Positions 1 through 9,506 of a DNA stretch of 64,000 nt are shown here, one piece after another. The DNA comes from Hypericum androsaemum (Eukaryota > Streptophyta > Magnoliopsida > Malpighiales > Hypericaceae): NCBI GenBank assembly GCA_963995505.1, contig OZ023197.1, positions 9,289,827 to 9,353,826 of the forward strand, in the 5' to 3' direction. The translations under genes and the position numbers were made by a program. The notes beneath the pieces are model-generated. The model was not told the DNA's origin, searched no databases, and saw only the letters and a program-made list of their open reading frames with translations. The stretch's first letter is position 1. The number at the start of each line of letters is the position of its first letter.

Positions 1-678
1 TATGCGCAAATTATCGGGAGCCTGATGTATTTAACAAACTGCACACGTCCCGATATTGCGTACTTAGTTAATAAGCTTAGTAGATTCACAAGTAATCCAG
101 GGAAGGATCACTGGCTAGCTTTGGAAAGGGTTTTACGGTATTTAAAACATACCATAAACCATGGCATACATTATGTTAAATATCCAGCTGTATTAGAAGG
201 ATACAGTGACGCAAACTGGATATCGGACACTAAGGACTCCAAATCCACGAGTGGATACGTATTCACCATAGGAGGAGGAGCTGTGTTTTGGAAGTCCTCT
301 AAACAAACGTGCATAGCTCGATCCACCATGGAGTCGGAGTTTATAGCACTAGACAAAGCTGGGGAAGAAGCTGAATGGCTCAGAAACCGGTGGCTCAGAA
401 ATCGGTGCCTTCTGTGCTGGAGCAAACCGGTGCCTCCCGTATTGATACATTATGATAGCATGTCTGCAATTGGGAGAGCACAAAGTACAAAGTACAACAG
501 AAAGTCTCGACATATCTGTCGGAGACACAATACCGTTAGACAGTTGATCTCTAGTGGGCTGATCACCATTAATTATGTAAAGTCCAAGGACAACTTAGCT
601 GATCCTTTTATAAAAGGAATCAATAGAGATCAAATGTACAACGCAGTAATGGGAATGGGATTAAAATCCATACAGTAA
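1..678 (+). CDS. Copia polyprotein C-terminus (RT end and RNase H), partial
   Basis: The frame is open from base 1, so the polyprotein continues upstream of the window. The start of the translation has the end of the RT region (Copia-type [15 protein letters not shown]), followed by the RNase H domain with GYSDANW (first catalytic Asp), ESEFIAL (Glu) and [12 protein letters not shown] (Asp), then [13 protein letters not shown] and [15 protein letters not shown] near the C-terminus. RNase H removes the RNA strand during reverse transcription in the virus-like particle. An in-frame 15-base tandem duplication (377-391, repeated at 392-406) repeats the WLRNR segment and probably perturbs the domain. 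There is no internal stop in this portion, so the copy is fairly young; whether the rest is intact cannot be seen. Confidence 0.85.
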   Translation, partial: YAQIIGSLMYLTNCTRPDIAYLVNKLSRFTSNPGKDHWLALERVLRYLKHTINHGIHYVKYPAVLEGYSDANWISDTKDSKSTSGYVFTIGGGAVFWKSSKQTCIARSTMESEFIALDKAGEEAEWLRNRWLRNRCLLCWSKPVPPVLIHYDSMSAIGRAQSTKYNRKSRHICRRHNTVRQLISSGLITINYVKSKDNLADPFIKGINRDQMYNAVMGMGLKSIQ

Positions 679-1108
679 AGAACGTCCATAGCGGTAACTC
701 AACCATGATGAGTGGAGATCCCACAAACTTGGTTCAATGAGATAACTAAGTTATGGAGGGTTCAGTTAATCACCTGGAACCTATCTCATTCTCAGAAGCT
801 GCCCAGGTGTTAGCCTGCAGCGGTCTGGTAAGGTTAAGCATTACGCTTTTAATAATTCCTATACCTTGATTAAGGTGGAGTATTGCAGGATACTCCTAAT
901 AGGAGATCACCTATGTAAGTGTGAAGTGAGGCCGCTTCAAATGGAAAAAATACTTATGAATCTAAGATACGGTTCATGGCCGAAACGGACATAACGTGAG
1001 AACCCAAATATACTAGGGTTATTATTCTGTAAATGTTATTGACTTGGTTTACGTCAAAAGCTGACAGTTCAAGACATCACGTTCAAGACACACGTCAAAA
1101 GGAGTGGA

Positions 1109-1986
1109 TGTGTACCACATTGAATAGAGCAAGGAGGATTTCCTTGTTTATAAGGAATTCCTCTCCTTACCTCTCAAATAAGTTGACCACCTGAAGGAAA
1201 AGTCAACTCGAACTGCGACGAGGATGGTGCGTAGCACCATCCGAGCACGAGCACGAGCACGAGCACGTACGCGTGCGTGTGCGCATGGCGCATTGGACGC
1301 AGGTCGCAATGGGCACTTTATGGCGCACTTGGCACTTCGCACTTGCACATCGTCGCGAGGAGCTGGAGGAGCCTTAAGTATTTTACCCAGGTCCGGAGAC
1401 AGCTACGCAGCTACGGAAGTGACGAGGAGCTGCGAGCACCTTCCAGGTTGACCACCAAAGAGGCACGAAGGGCTGGAATGTCTAGGAGACTTCCAGAAGG
1501 CCGAAGGGTTGCGAGATCCCTCGCGAAAGGGCGCCAGCGCAGTCTGGGCACGCCTGGAAGGATTCAGAAGCCACCGAAGGGCCACGAGCGCAGCCAGTCA
1601 ACCTGCTGGCCGAACGGAAGCGTCCCTTCGGGGTGGCTGCTTCCCTGCATCCTCCAGCCTATAAATAGGCCTGCCCCCCTTTCCATTTCCTCATCCCAGC
1701 AACTCATTGCATAAGTATTCATTAGCAATAGTTATCTTCTTCTCTCCCCCGTTCTTCACTTACAAAGAGTCCAAAAGTTCTGGGTATATAAGGGTTTGCC
1801 CGAAAGTTTCGAGATACGTGTGCAACGTTCTTGGAAATGCCCTAAGAGTTGTTGTATCTTGGAGATGATTGCCGTAGCCCGTACCGCACTGAAATATACG
1901 GGGCAATCTCGTCTTACGGAGAAAGTGTCCAACACTTGCCTCGACTGCCGTAGATCCTAATCAAGTACACCAACCTCCGACAAACA
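1109..1986 (+). repeat. 3' LTR of the Copia element (limits approximate)
   Basis: It follows a purine-rich AAAAGGAGTGGA stretch (possible polypurine tract) and starts with TGT. It holds a short (GAGCAC)n microsatellite at about 1243-1267 and a strong TATA box (TATAAATA, 1660-1667) as expected for U3, then a downstream R/U5 region. A CA end is taken at 1982-1986. Limits are inferred from one LTR only. Confidence 0.5.
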
Positions 1987-2369
1987 ATAAAAAGTTTATG
2001 CAATATAATATTATATATGTTTGAAAACAACCTATAAGGTTTTTGGGTCTTGGAGGATCAGGGACTTAGAACTTACATAACATAGTGCATATTTTATGCC
2101 TTAGTTATATATTTTTATAGGTTATTTTCAAGTGATGTGTGTTTATTAGCACTAATGATTATATCAAATAGCAAATGTACTTAATTACTATTTTGAGATA
2201 TATATTTTTTGTTAAATACAATCTAATTATCAAAAACTTTGTACGGATCAAATGTGACAATATCCAACTCTGACCACCACTCTTCAATATTTCCTTTAAA
2301 CGTAAAATCCTCCATCCAGAAACTAAACGTACTATCATTTTAAAATTAAGCTTCTTCAACTTTTGATTC

Positions 2370-2646
2370 TGTTATGAATTTAGCAACCAAGAGAACAAAA
2401 CGCGCAAAGAACACGGACACAAGAGTTTACGTGGTTCGGCCTAATGCCTACATCCACGGGGAGAAAGGAGAACTTTTATTGATGAGTTTTCGAGCCACAA
2501 AGCCATACAAAACCTTAGGGTAACATGCCTTTATATAGAGGCAAACCCTTGTTGTACAAGTAACCTATCTAGGTCTAATTAGGAGTCCAAAACCTAGTCA
2601 GAATAGGAATAGGAATAAGTCTTTCCTATTTCTCGCCATCCCAACA
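2370..2646 (-). repeat. 3' LTR (minus-strand sense) of the deleted Copia element
   Basis: This 277-base LTR has its partner of the same length at 4038-4314. On the minus strand it starts TGTTGGGATGG directly after the polypurine tract AAGGTGGAGA and ends ATTCATAACA. It contains a TATA-like CTATATAAAGG. The few differences from the partner indicate a fairly recent insertion. Confidence 0.9.
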
Positions 2647-2848
2647 ATCTCCACCTTGGCGAGAAATTATCTCGTGGAAGAACCATGAAGCTTCACCCGA
2701 ACTTCAACAAACTCCACCTTGACAAAACACCGCCCCATGAAGAACCATGAGATCTTGCAAAACTAATCCGACTCCACCGACTCCATCTCGAACCATAGAT
2801 AACTGCATCAATAAGACCATCTCAACTTTCTCTTCACCTTTTGTTCAA

Positions 2849-3664
2849 TCACTTGGAGCCAGCCCCCAAACTCGAGCTTCTGAGCTTGCTTGGCCTATTT
2901 CCTCCAATCTCCATTGAACCCCAACTAGCAAGTCCACCTGCTGAAGCAACCTTGCGACCAATAGACACGCCCTCTATTTTTCGGTCAGTCCCATGCTCCG
3001 CAACCTCGAACTGCTTTTCCGCTGGACCTTCTTGCCTCATACCAATGCTACATGCCATAGCATACAAAGGGCAACCTTTTGTTCTAATAAGTAGAACCCT
3101 CGACATGCCACGAACTCCACCGTTCGGCCTTGAGTGAGATACCCGATTCGCCTGTGGTGTCACCAATGGCTTCGCATGCCCAATACAAAACCTATCCAAC
3201 ACCTTTGACGTGCACGTCCCTTTAGACAACCATAGCAGGGCCCAGCTAACAATACTTCTCTGAGACAACCATAGTTCCTTGCCAACCATGCCTCCACGAA
3301 ACAACCATAGCTTGCTATCCATATCTTCGCGAATCCCAACTCTACTCAAACCATTCATGTCAAGCCTTTCCTCCCTCATACGAACCAACCTCATATGACC
3401 TGAGCTTTTGCCAACTCTTTCAGACCCATTGATATGACTCCATCTACAATAATGTGCCTCACTAACTTGTAGGTATGTCCTTTCACCCTTCATCCCTACC
3501 ATAGCATCCTTCTCCACCTTCATTAGCATACCTTTATAACTATCACTGTTATAATTCAAGGTCCCTAATGAAAAGAGATTACCAGGATGTATTGGACTTG
3601 ATAAGACAGAAAGCCAGTCACCATCCGACCCGTCTGAATATGTGGCCATGGTTGTGGATGCCAA
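2849..3664 (-). pseudogene. Copia pol remnants (GAG-pre-integrase and RT C-terminal pieces)
   Basis: A 271-residue open frame joins decayed pieces of a Copia polyprotein. The N-terminal third resembles the GAG-pre-integrase region (NLFSLGTLNYNSDSYKG, then MKGERTYLQ and GHMRLVRM). The middle resembles the end of the RT domain (LWLSKGTCTSKVLDRF, AKPLVTPQANR, LYAMACS). The protease motif, integrase core and catalytic YVDD are gone, so an internal deletion has fused distant regions. The last part has no match I recognise. The RT-like part is duplicated at 4679-4957. Not expected to be functional. Confidence 0.7.
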
Positions 3665-3686
3665 TCCCTCCTCGTTGTCTTGATCC

Positions 3687-4010
3687 CTAGTTCGTCCTGG
3701 ATAGTCCCCCTTTATGTGCCCTTCTCAACACTTGAAGCCACTTCCATTGAACTTCTTTGACTCCGACCTGGATCCTCTTCCACAACCCAGCTGGTGGCTC
3801 CTCATCATCCGCTAAGCACAAGTGATTCTTCGCTACCGCCTTGGCCTCCAACTCTTCCCGCTCTTGTTTCTCCATCTTCTCGGACTTCTTCTCCGAGAGC
3901 GCGATAACCATTCCTTGTTGCACGAGGAGATCTTTGACACACCTTTGCCATAACTTGAAATTCGATGAACCATCGAACTTCACAAGAGCAAACCTCGTGC
4001 CGTCCGACAT
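3687..4010 (-). pseudogene. Copia gag N-terminus, truncated
   Basis: The 107-residue frame begins about 25 bases after the LTR with MSDGTRFALVKFDG and contains FKLWQRCVKDLLVQQG, the typical opening of Copia GAG (capsid) polyproteins, then LADDEEPPAGLWKRI. It ends early; the rest of gag and the CCHC zinc knuckle are absent. Gag would normally form the virus-like particle. As it stands the frame could encode only a capsid fragment. Confidence 0.75.
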
Positions 4011-4021
4011 CCTTCAACCTT

Positions 4022-4035
4022 AGCTCTTGATACCA
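4022..4035 (-). other. Primer-binding site, initiator tRNA-Met type
   Basis: Minus-strand TGGTATCAAGAGCT lies two bases downstream of the LTR end. It resembles the usual plant Copia site TGGTATCAGAGC, with one inserted A. It sets the direction of the element. Confidence 0.8.
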
Positions 4036-4037
4036 CT

Positions 4038-4314
4038 TGTTATGAATTTAGCAACCAAGAAAACAAAACGCGCAAAGAACACGGACACAAGAGTTTACGT
4101 GGTTTGGCCTAATGCCTACATCCACGGGGAGAAAGGAGAACTTTTATTGATGAGTTTTCGAGCCACAAAGCCATACAAAACCTTAGGGTAACATGCCTTT
4201 ATATAGAGGCAAACCCTTATTGTACAAGTAACCTATCTAGATCTAATTAGGAGTCCAAAACCTAGTCAGAATAGGAATAGGAATAAGTCTTTCCTATTTC
4301 TCGCCATCCCAACA
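4038..4314 (-). repeat. 5' LTR (minus-strand sense) of the deleted Copia element
   Basis: It has the same length and almost the same sequence as 2370-2646. On the minus strand it is followed after two bases by TGGTATCAAGAGC, a primer-binding site for initiator tRNA-Met, which fixes this copy as the 5' LTR of the inner unit. Confidence 0.9.
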
Positions 4315-4957
4315 ATCTCCACCTTGGCGAGAAATCATCTCGTGGAAGAACCATGAAGCTTCACTCGAACTTCAACAAACTCCACCTTGACAAAATACCG
4401 CCCCATGAAGAACCATGAGATCTTGCAAAACTAATCCGACTCCACCGACTCCATCTCGAACCATAGATAACTGCATCAATAAGACCATCTCAACTTTCTC
4501 TTCACCTTTTGTTCAATCACTTGGAGCCAGCCCCCAAACTCGAGCTTCTGAGCTTGCTTGGCCTATTTCCTCCAATCTCCATTGAACCCCAACTAGCAAG
4601 TCCACCTGCTGAAGCAACCTTGCGACCAATAGACACGCCCTCTATTTTTTGGTCAGCCCCATGCTCCGCAACCTCGAACTACTTTTCCGCTGGACCTTCT
4701 TGCCTCATACCAATGCTATATGCCATAGCATACAAAGGGCAACCTTTTGTTCTAACAAGTAGAACCCTCGACATGCCACGAACTCCACCGTTCGGCCTTG
4801 AGTGAGATACCCGATTCGCCTGTGGTGTCACCAATGGCTTCGCATGCCCAATACAAAACCTATCCAACACCTTTGACGTGCATGTCCCTTTAGACAACCA
4901 TAGCAGGGCCCAGCTAACAATGCTTCTCTGAGACAACCATAGTTCCTTGCCAACCAT
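4315..4957 (-). repeat. Second copy of the pol-derived segment
   Basis: This segment is nearly identical to 2647-3289 and of equal length (643 bases). It lies outside the inner 5' LTR, so the insertion is a tandem: pol piece-LTR-gag/pol piece-LTR. It stops at CAACCAT, where the 21-base inverted LTR end (4958-4978) begins. Confidence 0.85.
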
Positions 4958-4983
4958 TTGGTTGCTAAATTCATAACAGATTC

Positions 4984-6626
4984 TTTCAAATTGATTTAAA
5001 ATTTTTGAAATTATGATTCTTCGAATTTTTATTCTCTTTAATTGATTTGTAGTTTTCAAAATTGGGTTTTGAATTTTTTATTAGATTTAAATTTTTGGTT
5101 GAAGGTGGAAAGAAGATGATGTGAGGAAGAAGGTGAAAGGATAAGTAAATAGAACCTTTTTTTTTTGCATGGGAGAGAATTTTTTCTTTTCAAGTGGGAA
5201 TTCGCCAGAGAAAATTACTACTTCCGGCAACAAGGATCAAAATGTATAATAAAACTAAATACAAGGGAGAACATAATCATTTTACAAACACAAGAAATCC
5301 TAGAAGAGATAATATCAAACAAGAAACCTTAGAGTGATTCTCCCTTTTCCGTTCATGGTTATTGCATACTACATTAATATCTCCTGCCACAATTACCATC
5401 GCAGAATTTGTGGCCAAAAAGTTAAGTAGATCATACCATCAGACTTCTTGTTCAATCACTGCCAAAGGAACATATATGGATATAACGCAAAATGGAAGAA
5501 AATCCACAAAGAAAGTGACTAGGTGTCGGGGACACCCATGGGAAAGTCCCACCGTGGCCGCTCGTCCTTGTCGCAGAAAGGAGGGACGTGAATGGTGGGA
5601 CCCGTGGAAGAAGGGGGATTATTGGAAAAGGTGTGAGAGTTACTCTTAGAGCGAAAAAGTTGGTGACATACCCCTTTTTGCCTTGGGCTCTTACTTCCTT
5701 GCACCGTCTTCCACAATAACAAAAGCTGATGTAAATACTGTGTTCTAAGAACAAAGACCCTTCATTCAATAATAGAAAGGCAAATAATTGTTTTATCTCT
5801 ATATTGTTTTCATAGAGGAGAATTTAGTAAACTCCAAAATATACAAAATCAATACTATAATGCTTGCAAAAACTATAAAGTGAAATTTTAACGTTCGAAT
5901 ATATAAATGATATACATGATGTGACCATTACAAAATTTTCTTACTGCAACATGTCATCACACAGTTGAATCGGTCACTGCTAGAGATACATTTCTTGAAT
6001 ATATATTTCAATGGGCTAATAATCTCACTAATAGACCATTAAAAGAATTGATATTTTTATAATATTAGATAGACACTAAAATTTCGTTTTCAATATTTTT
6101 ACACTTTAAAAAATTATTGTATATAAGTAATTATAATAATTAATAAAATTTTAAGTAATAATCAATATAATTTAACCACAATTGTGAGTTGCTATTTGCG
6201 CATTACTACGTGAAGTGATATCCTTATTTGTAGTTCATGGGTCAAAATGGGTCGCGTCTTCAGTAAAAGGGCCGAACCATTCCGAAACCCAATGGGCTAG
6301 TTAATACATATAATTAAGCATTCTATTTTTTTATCATCTAGTATCCGGAACAACTGTACCGACTAATTCAGGTTCGAGTTAGGTGAAACTTCTGGAAGTT
6401 GACAAAACTTTCTCAACATATTTAACATTGTTGTATTTCCAGGGACTTGAACTCGAGATCTTATTAAGATTAGAATACCATCATTTTTATAAGTAAAGTT
6501 TTTTGAAAATTTTGATAAGCAAAGTTGTATTATTCCCTAAAAAAATACCAAAGATAATTACAGCAACTTTACCATATGTACATCACCTAAGGTACTGGAT
6601 ATCCGAACATCAAAGTTTTACTATGT
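4984..6626. other. Intergenic, AT-rich; old MULE end and a dispersed repeat
   Basis: I see no gene. About 5090-5290 aligns with the right inner end of the Pack-MULE at 6636-8366 (shared TTCGCC, TTCCGGCA and CAAGGA in the same order), so it is an eroded relic of that family. About 6330-6490 is a copy of a dispersed SINE-like repeat (see findings). The 5362-5649 frame has no recognisable domain. Confidence 0.5.
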
Positions 6627-7099
6627 TAAATACTAGGGCAAATTATCCTCACATCCCTGTGCTTTGGTCATCCTCCCCCTAAGGTCCCTGACTTTTAAAA
6701 AATGATTGTCCCGTCCCTAAGTTTTGATGATAATAGACTCTCGGGTCCCTGGAGCCGGAATATTCCATATTCTCCGGTGAACCCCCACCTGAAATGACCA
6801 AAATACCCTTCTACTTGAAAAAGATTAATTCTCTCTCCCCCTCCTTCCTCCACTCTTCTCTCTCCTCCTCCTTCCAAACCTAAATCAATCAAACACACTT
6901 CTTCTGGCACTTCCAAACCTAAAAATCAACGAAGAGCAACCACACAAAAATTATTAAAACCAACAAAATCCAATGACGAGCAACAAAACCAAAATCAATC
7001 AAACACACTTCTATCAAACAAAAACCAATTAAACCCAACGGCGGGGAAGGCTCTCTTCTCCGTCCATCTTCTTCTCCGAGAGGACGAGGGAGTTGAACG

Positions 7100-7320
7100 A
7101 CGAAGACCATCACACGATGCTGAGCAGCACGCGAAGCACGGCGAGCTGACACTAATCGGTGAGACCGAAGACCTTGAATTTTGCATCGTCGAGGCTGGGG
7201 AACGACGAGCTAAAGGGCCGACTACCACCTTTTCGGACCTGGGTTCTGGCGAGCTATTGGACGTTGTTCCGGTTCTGGCCCTTGGGGCCACCGCGAACGG
7301 CAGCGTTCTGGCTGCGCATG
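7100..7320 (+). pseudogene. Coding-like fragment of unknown origin inside the Pack-MULE
   Basis: A plus-strand frame is open here and reads GETEDLEFCIVEAGERRAKG, then TTTFSDLGSGELLDVVPVLA, LGATANGSVLAAHEGVFS. Its balanced composition and lack of stops look like former coding sequence. I do not recognise the donor gene. It lies between the left TIR and the lyase fragment, as expected of a second captured piece. Confidence 0.4.
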
Positions 7321-7457
7321 AAGGGGTCTTCTCCCATCGTGTACGAAATCAAAGGATTAGCTCACGAAGCTCGGGATCGATTTTTCCTCTTTCTGAATTA
7401 GGGTTTCTTCTCCGATGCAAGAAAGGATTAACTCTCCTCTCGCTAAGCATCATCGCC

Positions 7458-7755
7458 ATGCCCCTCACCATCTGCATCCTTGGGAGCGGCATCGATAGGG
7501 CCTCCGTGGTCCACTTCCTCCGCGCCTACTTCCCCCGGGCCTGCCCATCTGCCTCGTCGTGCTTGAGCAAAATCCTACCGTAGGGGGCGCATGGCCGCCG
7601 TCACCATCACCATCACCATCACCGGCGATACGTTCGAGGCCAGGGCCTCCATCCTCCACCCTCAAAACTACCACGCCTCCAACTTCACCCACCTGATTGG
7701 CCTCAAGAGGCGGGCCCCCTCCGATGGCGGCTTCTCGCTTGGGATTTGGATCTGA
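7458..7755 (+). pseudogene. Captured farnesylcysteine lyase (prenylcysteine oxidase) fragment
   Basis: Three consecutive frames match the N-terminal FAD-binding part of plant farnesylcysteine lyase in order: TICILGSGIDRASVVHFLRA (frame 1), VVLEQNPTVGG (frame 2), then MAAVTITITITGDTFEA, SILHPQNYHASNFTHLIGLK and RRAPSDGGFSLGIW (frame 3). The family enzyme is an FAD-dependent oxidase that breaks down farnesylcysteine from prenylated proteins. Two frameshifts, a changed dinucleotide-binding Gly (GSGIDR where the family has GSGIGG) and a CAC/CAT expansion show it is not functional. It is a transduplicated exon fragment within the MULE. Identification is from memory of the family. Confidence 0.75.
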
Positions 7756-8565
7756 ATCCAAACAACAGATCTTGTTCTTAGTGATGCTTTCAATTAATAT
7801 TACAGCCAGCCACCCATTTGAGTCAAGCTCCTCCAAGCGGGGAAGGGACTCCAAGCTCCCAAGCGGTGGAGCCTTTTATGCCCAGGAGTAAGCTTTGCGT
7901 TGGAATCAGCTATTCCTTACCACTCAGCCACCGCCCCGCCCTCAGGACTTCCATGCTCTACAGCTGGCTCCTCAATCGTAGTTGATTTCTCTTTGCTCTC
8001 TGTACCTATTTTCCACCTGGATTGCTAATTACTAGTAGTTTTGTTAGTAATTAGTGGTTGCAATTGATTTGGTTGAAGTTCGGTTTTTAATTGATTCTAA
8101 GTTTTGGATGTAAGTTTTGAATTTTGATTAAAAATGGGAGGAAGAAAATGAGGTGGGAGGAAGAAAGATTTTTTTATATTTTTTAACAAAGAGGGGTATT
8201 TTAGTCTTTCCAAGTAGAGGTTCGCCGGTGAATATGGAATATTCCGGCACCAAGGACCCGAGAGTCTATTATCATCAAAACTTAGGGACGGGACAATCAT
8301 TTTCCAAAAGTCAGGGACCCTAGGGGGAGGGTGACCAAACCTCAGGGATGTGAAGGTAATTTGCCCTAAATACTATCTTATCAAATATAACCCCACAATC
8401 TTATCAACACCCCAAATGTTGATCCCTAATTGCACCAAAAGTCAAAACAAAACCGAGGACTTCGCCTAAAGGAGGGTCATGGAAATTAGTTTGACCGTTA
8501 CCTCAAACTCCGTGCTTGATTTATTGGAGGATAGTTGATAGTTTTTCTCCCAGCTAAAATTTTTA

Positions 8566-9497
8566 GGGAAAAGTCCACTTTAGTACCCTGTGGTTTCACG
8601 GTTTGACACATATAGGTTTGTGGTTTCAAACTCATCAAAAAGGTCCCTGTGGTTTTTCGGGCACATCAATTCAAGACTCGAGCAGCTGCCCGAGCTGAGT
8701 CATCGCAATGATGCCATTTTTGTGCCTATGTGGCACGCCACACAAACAAATGACTCACCTGGTAGTTGTTGACATGGTGTGGAGGCAAATTTTGAAATGC
8801 TCACAATTTTGTTTATTTCTTTTCAAAAACACCTTCTTCTTCCTCTCCTCCCTCCTTCTCATAAAAACGTGGGCCCTACTTCTACCTCCCATAGAAGGAA
8901 ACCTCCAACCAGCGGTTGGTCTCCAAACCCTCCACATTATTTCTCTCCCCATTAATATTCGCAACCCACTAATCCCTCTTCCTCCCTAAACCCAAAAATC
9001 AGCAGTTGGTCTCCAATTTTATGAGAGCAACGAGAGGGTGAGAAATAATTCACAATCTAATACCAAATCATGTATGAGGGTTGACTATGTTAGTGTGACT
9101 AACTAATGTCCAGTAAAACAATGGGTTTTGAGTTTTTTTTTGGTTTTGGGAGGAAGAGTAGGGTCCATTTTTTTTGGAGAGAGACAGAGAGACGTGATGG
9201 GGGGGGGGGGGGGGGGGGTTGGAGAAAAAGGTGTTTTTGAAAAGATATAAATAAAGTTGTGACTATTTCATAATTTGCCTCCATGCCACGTCAAGGGCTA
9301 CCAGGTGAGTCATTTGTTTGTGTGGCGTGCCACATAGGCGCAAAAATGGCATCATTGCGATGACTCAGCTCGGGCAGCTGCTCGAGTCTTGAATTGATGT
9401 GCCCGAAAAATCACAGGGACCTTTTTGATGAGTTTGAAACCACAAACCTATATGTGTCAAACCGTGAAACCACAGGGTACTAAAGTAGACTTTTCCC
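8566..9497. mobile_element. Long-TIR MULE MITE
   Basis: It starts GGGAAAAGTCCACTTTAGTA and ends in the inverted form, with TIRs of about 230 bases. Perfect 9-bp duplications AAATTTTTA flank it (8557-8565, 9498-9506). A conserved subterminal palindrome-like block around CAGCTGCCCGAG occurs in both arms. The centre is non-coding, with a G homopolymer at about 9199-9220. It belongs to the family of the element at 52319-53283. Confidence 0.9.
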
Positions 9498-9506
9498 AAA
9501 TTTTTA

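Larger units (their letters stand above)
1..1986 (+). mobile_element. Ty1/Copia retrotransposon, 3' part (pol end, spacer, 3' LTR)
   Basis: The window opens inside a Copia-superfamily LTR retrotransposon read on the plus strand. Its reverse transcriptase/RNase H coding end (1-678) is followed by about 430 bases of non-coding spacer (679-1108) and then a 3' LTR of roughly 880 bases. The 5' LTR, gag, protease, integrase and most of the RT lie upstream of the window. Superfamily assignment follows from the Copia-type RNase H sequence. The LTR limits are estimated from a TG start after a purine-rich stretch and a CA end; without the 5' LTR they cannot be confirmed. Confidence 0.8.
2365..4983 (-). 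mobile_element. Deleted Copia derivative in tandem form, with inverted identical ends and 5-bp TSD
   Basis: Direct 5-bp target duplications (GATTC at 2365-2369 and 4979-4983) flank the insertion. Reading on the minus strand, the unit is: a 21-base inverted copy of the LTR end (4958-4978), a pol-derived segment (4315-4957), an LTR (4038-4314), a Met-tRNA primer-binding site (about 4022-4035), a gag start (ORF 3687-4010), pol remnants (2849-3664), a polypurine tract (AAGGTGGAGA) and a second LTR (2370-2646). Segment 2647-3289 is repeated, equally long, at 4315-4957. RT core, integrase and RNase H are missing, so the element is non-autonomous. Such tandems sharing an LTR usually arise by recombination between copies; the 21-base inverted cap at the right end is unusual. 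Confidence 0.85.
6636..8366. mobile_element. Pack-MULE: long-TIR Mutator-like element with captured gene pieces
   Basis: The element starts GGGCAAATTA and ends in the inverted form, with TIRs of about 185 bases (6636-6820 and 8180-8366). Perfect 9-bp direct duplications TAAATACTA flank it at 6627-6635 and 8367-8375; 9 bp is the Mutator signature. There is no transposase, so it is non-autonomous. The GC-rich interior (about 7020-7975) differs sharply from the AT-rich surroundings and holds a rearranged fragment of a farnesylcysteine lyase gene (7458-7755) and at least one other coding-like piece, which fits a Pack-MULE. Confidence 0.9.

Noticed and set aside
2841..3137. Plus-strand frames at 2841-3137 and 4509-4805
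   Set aside because: They are antisense shadows of the minus-strand Copia pol remnant, duplicated together with it.
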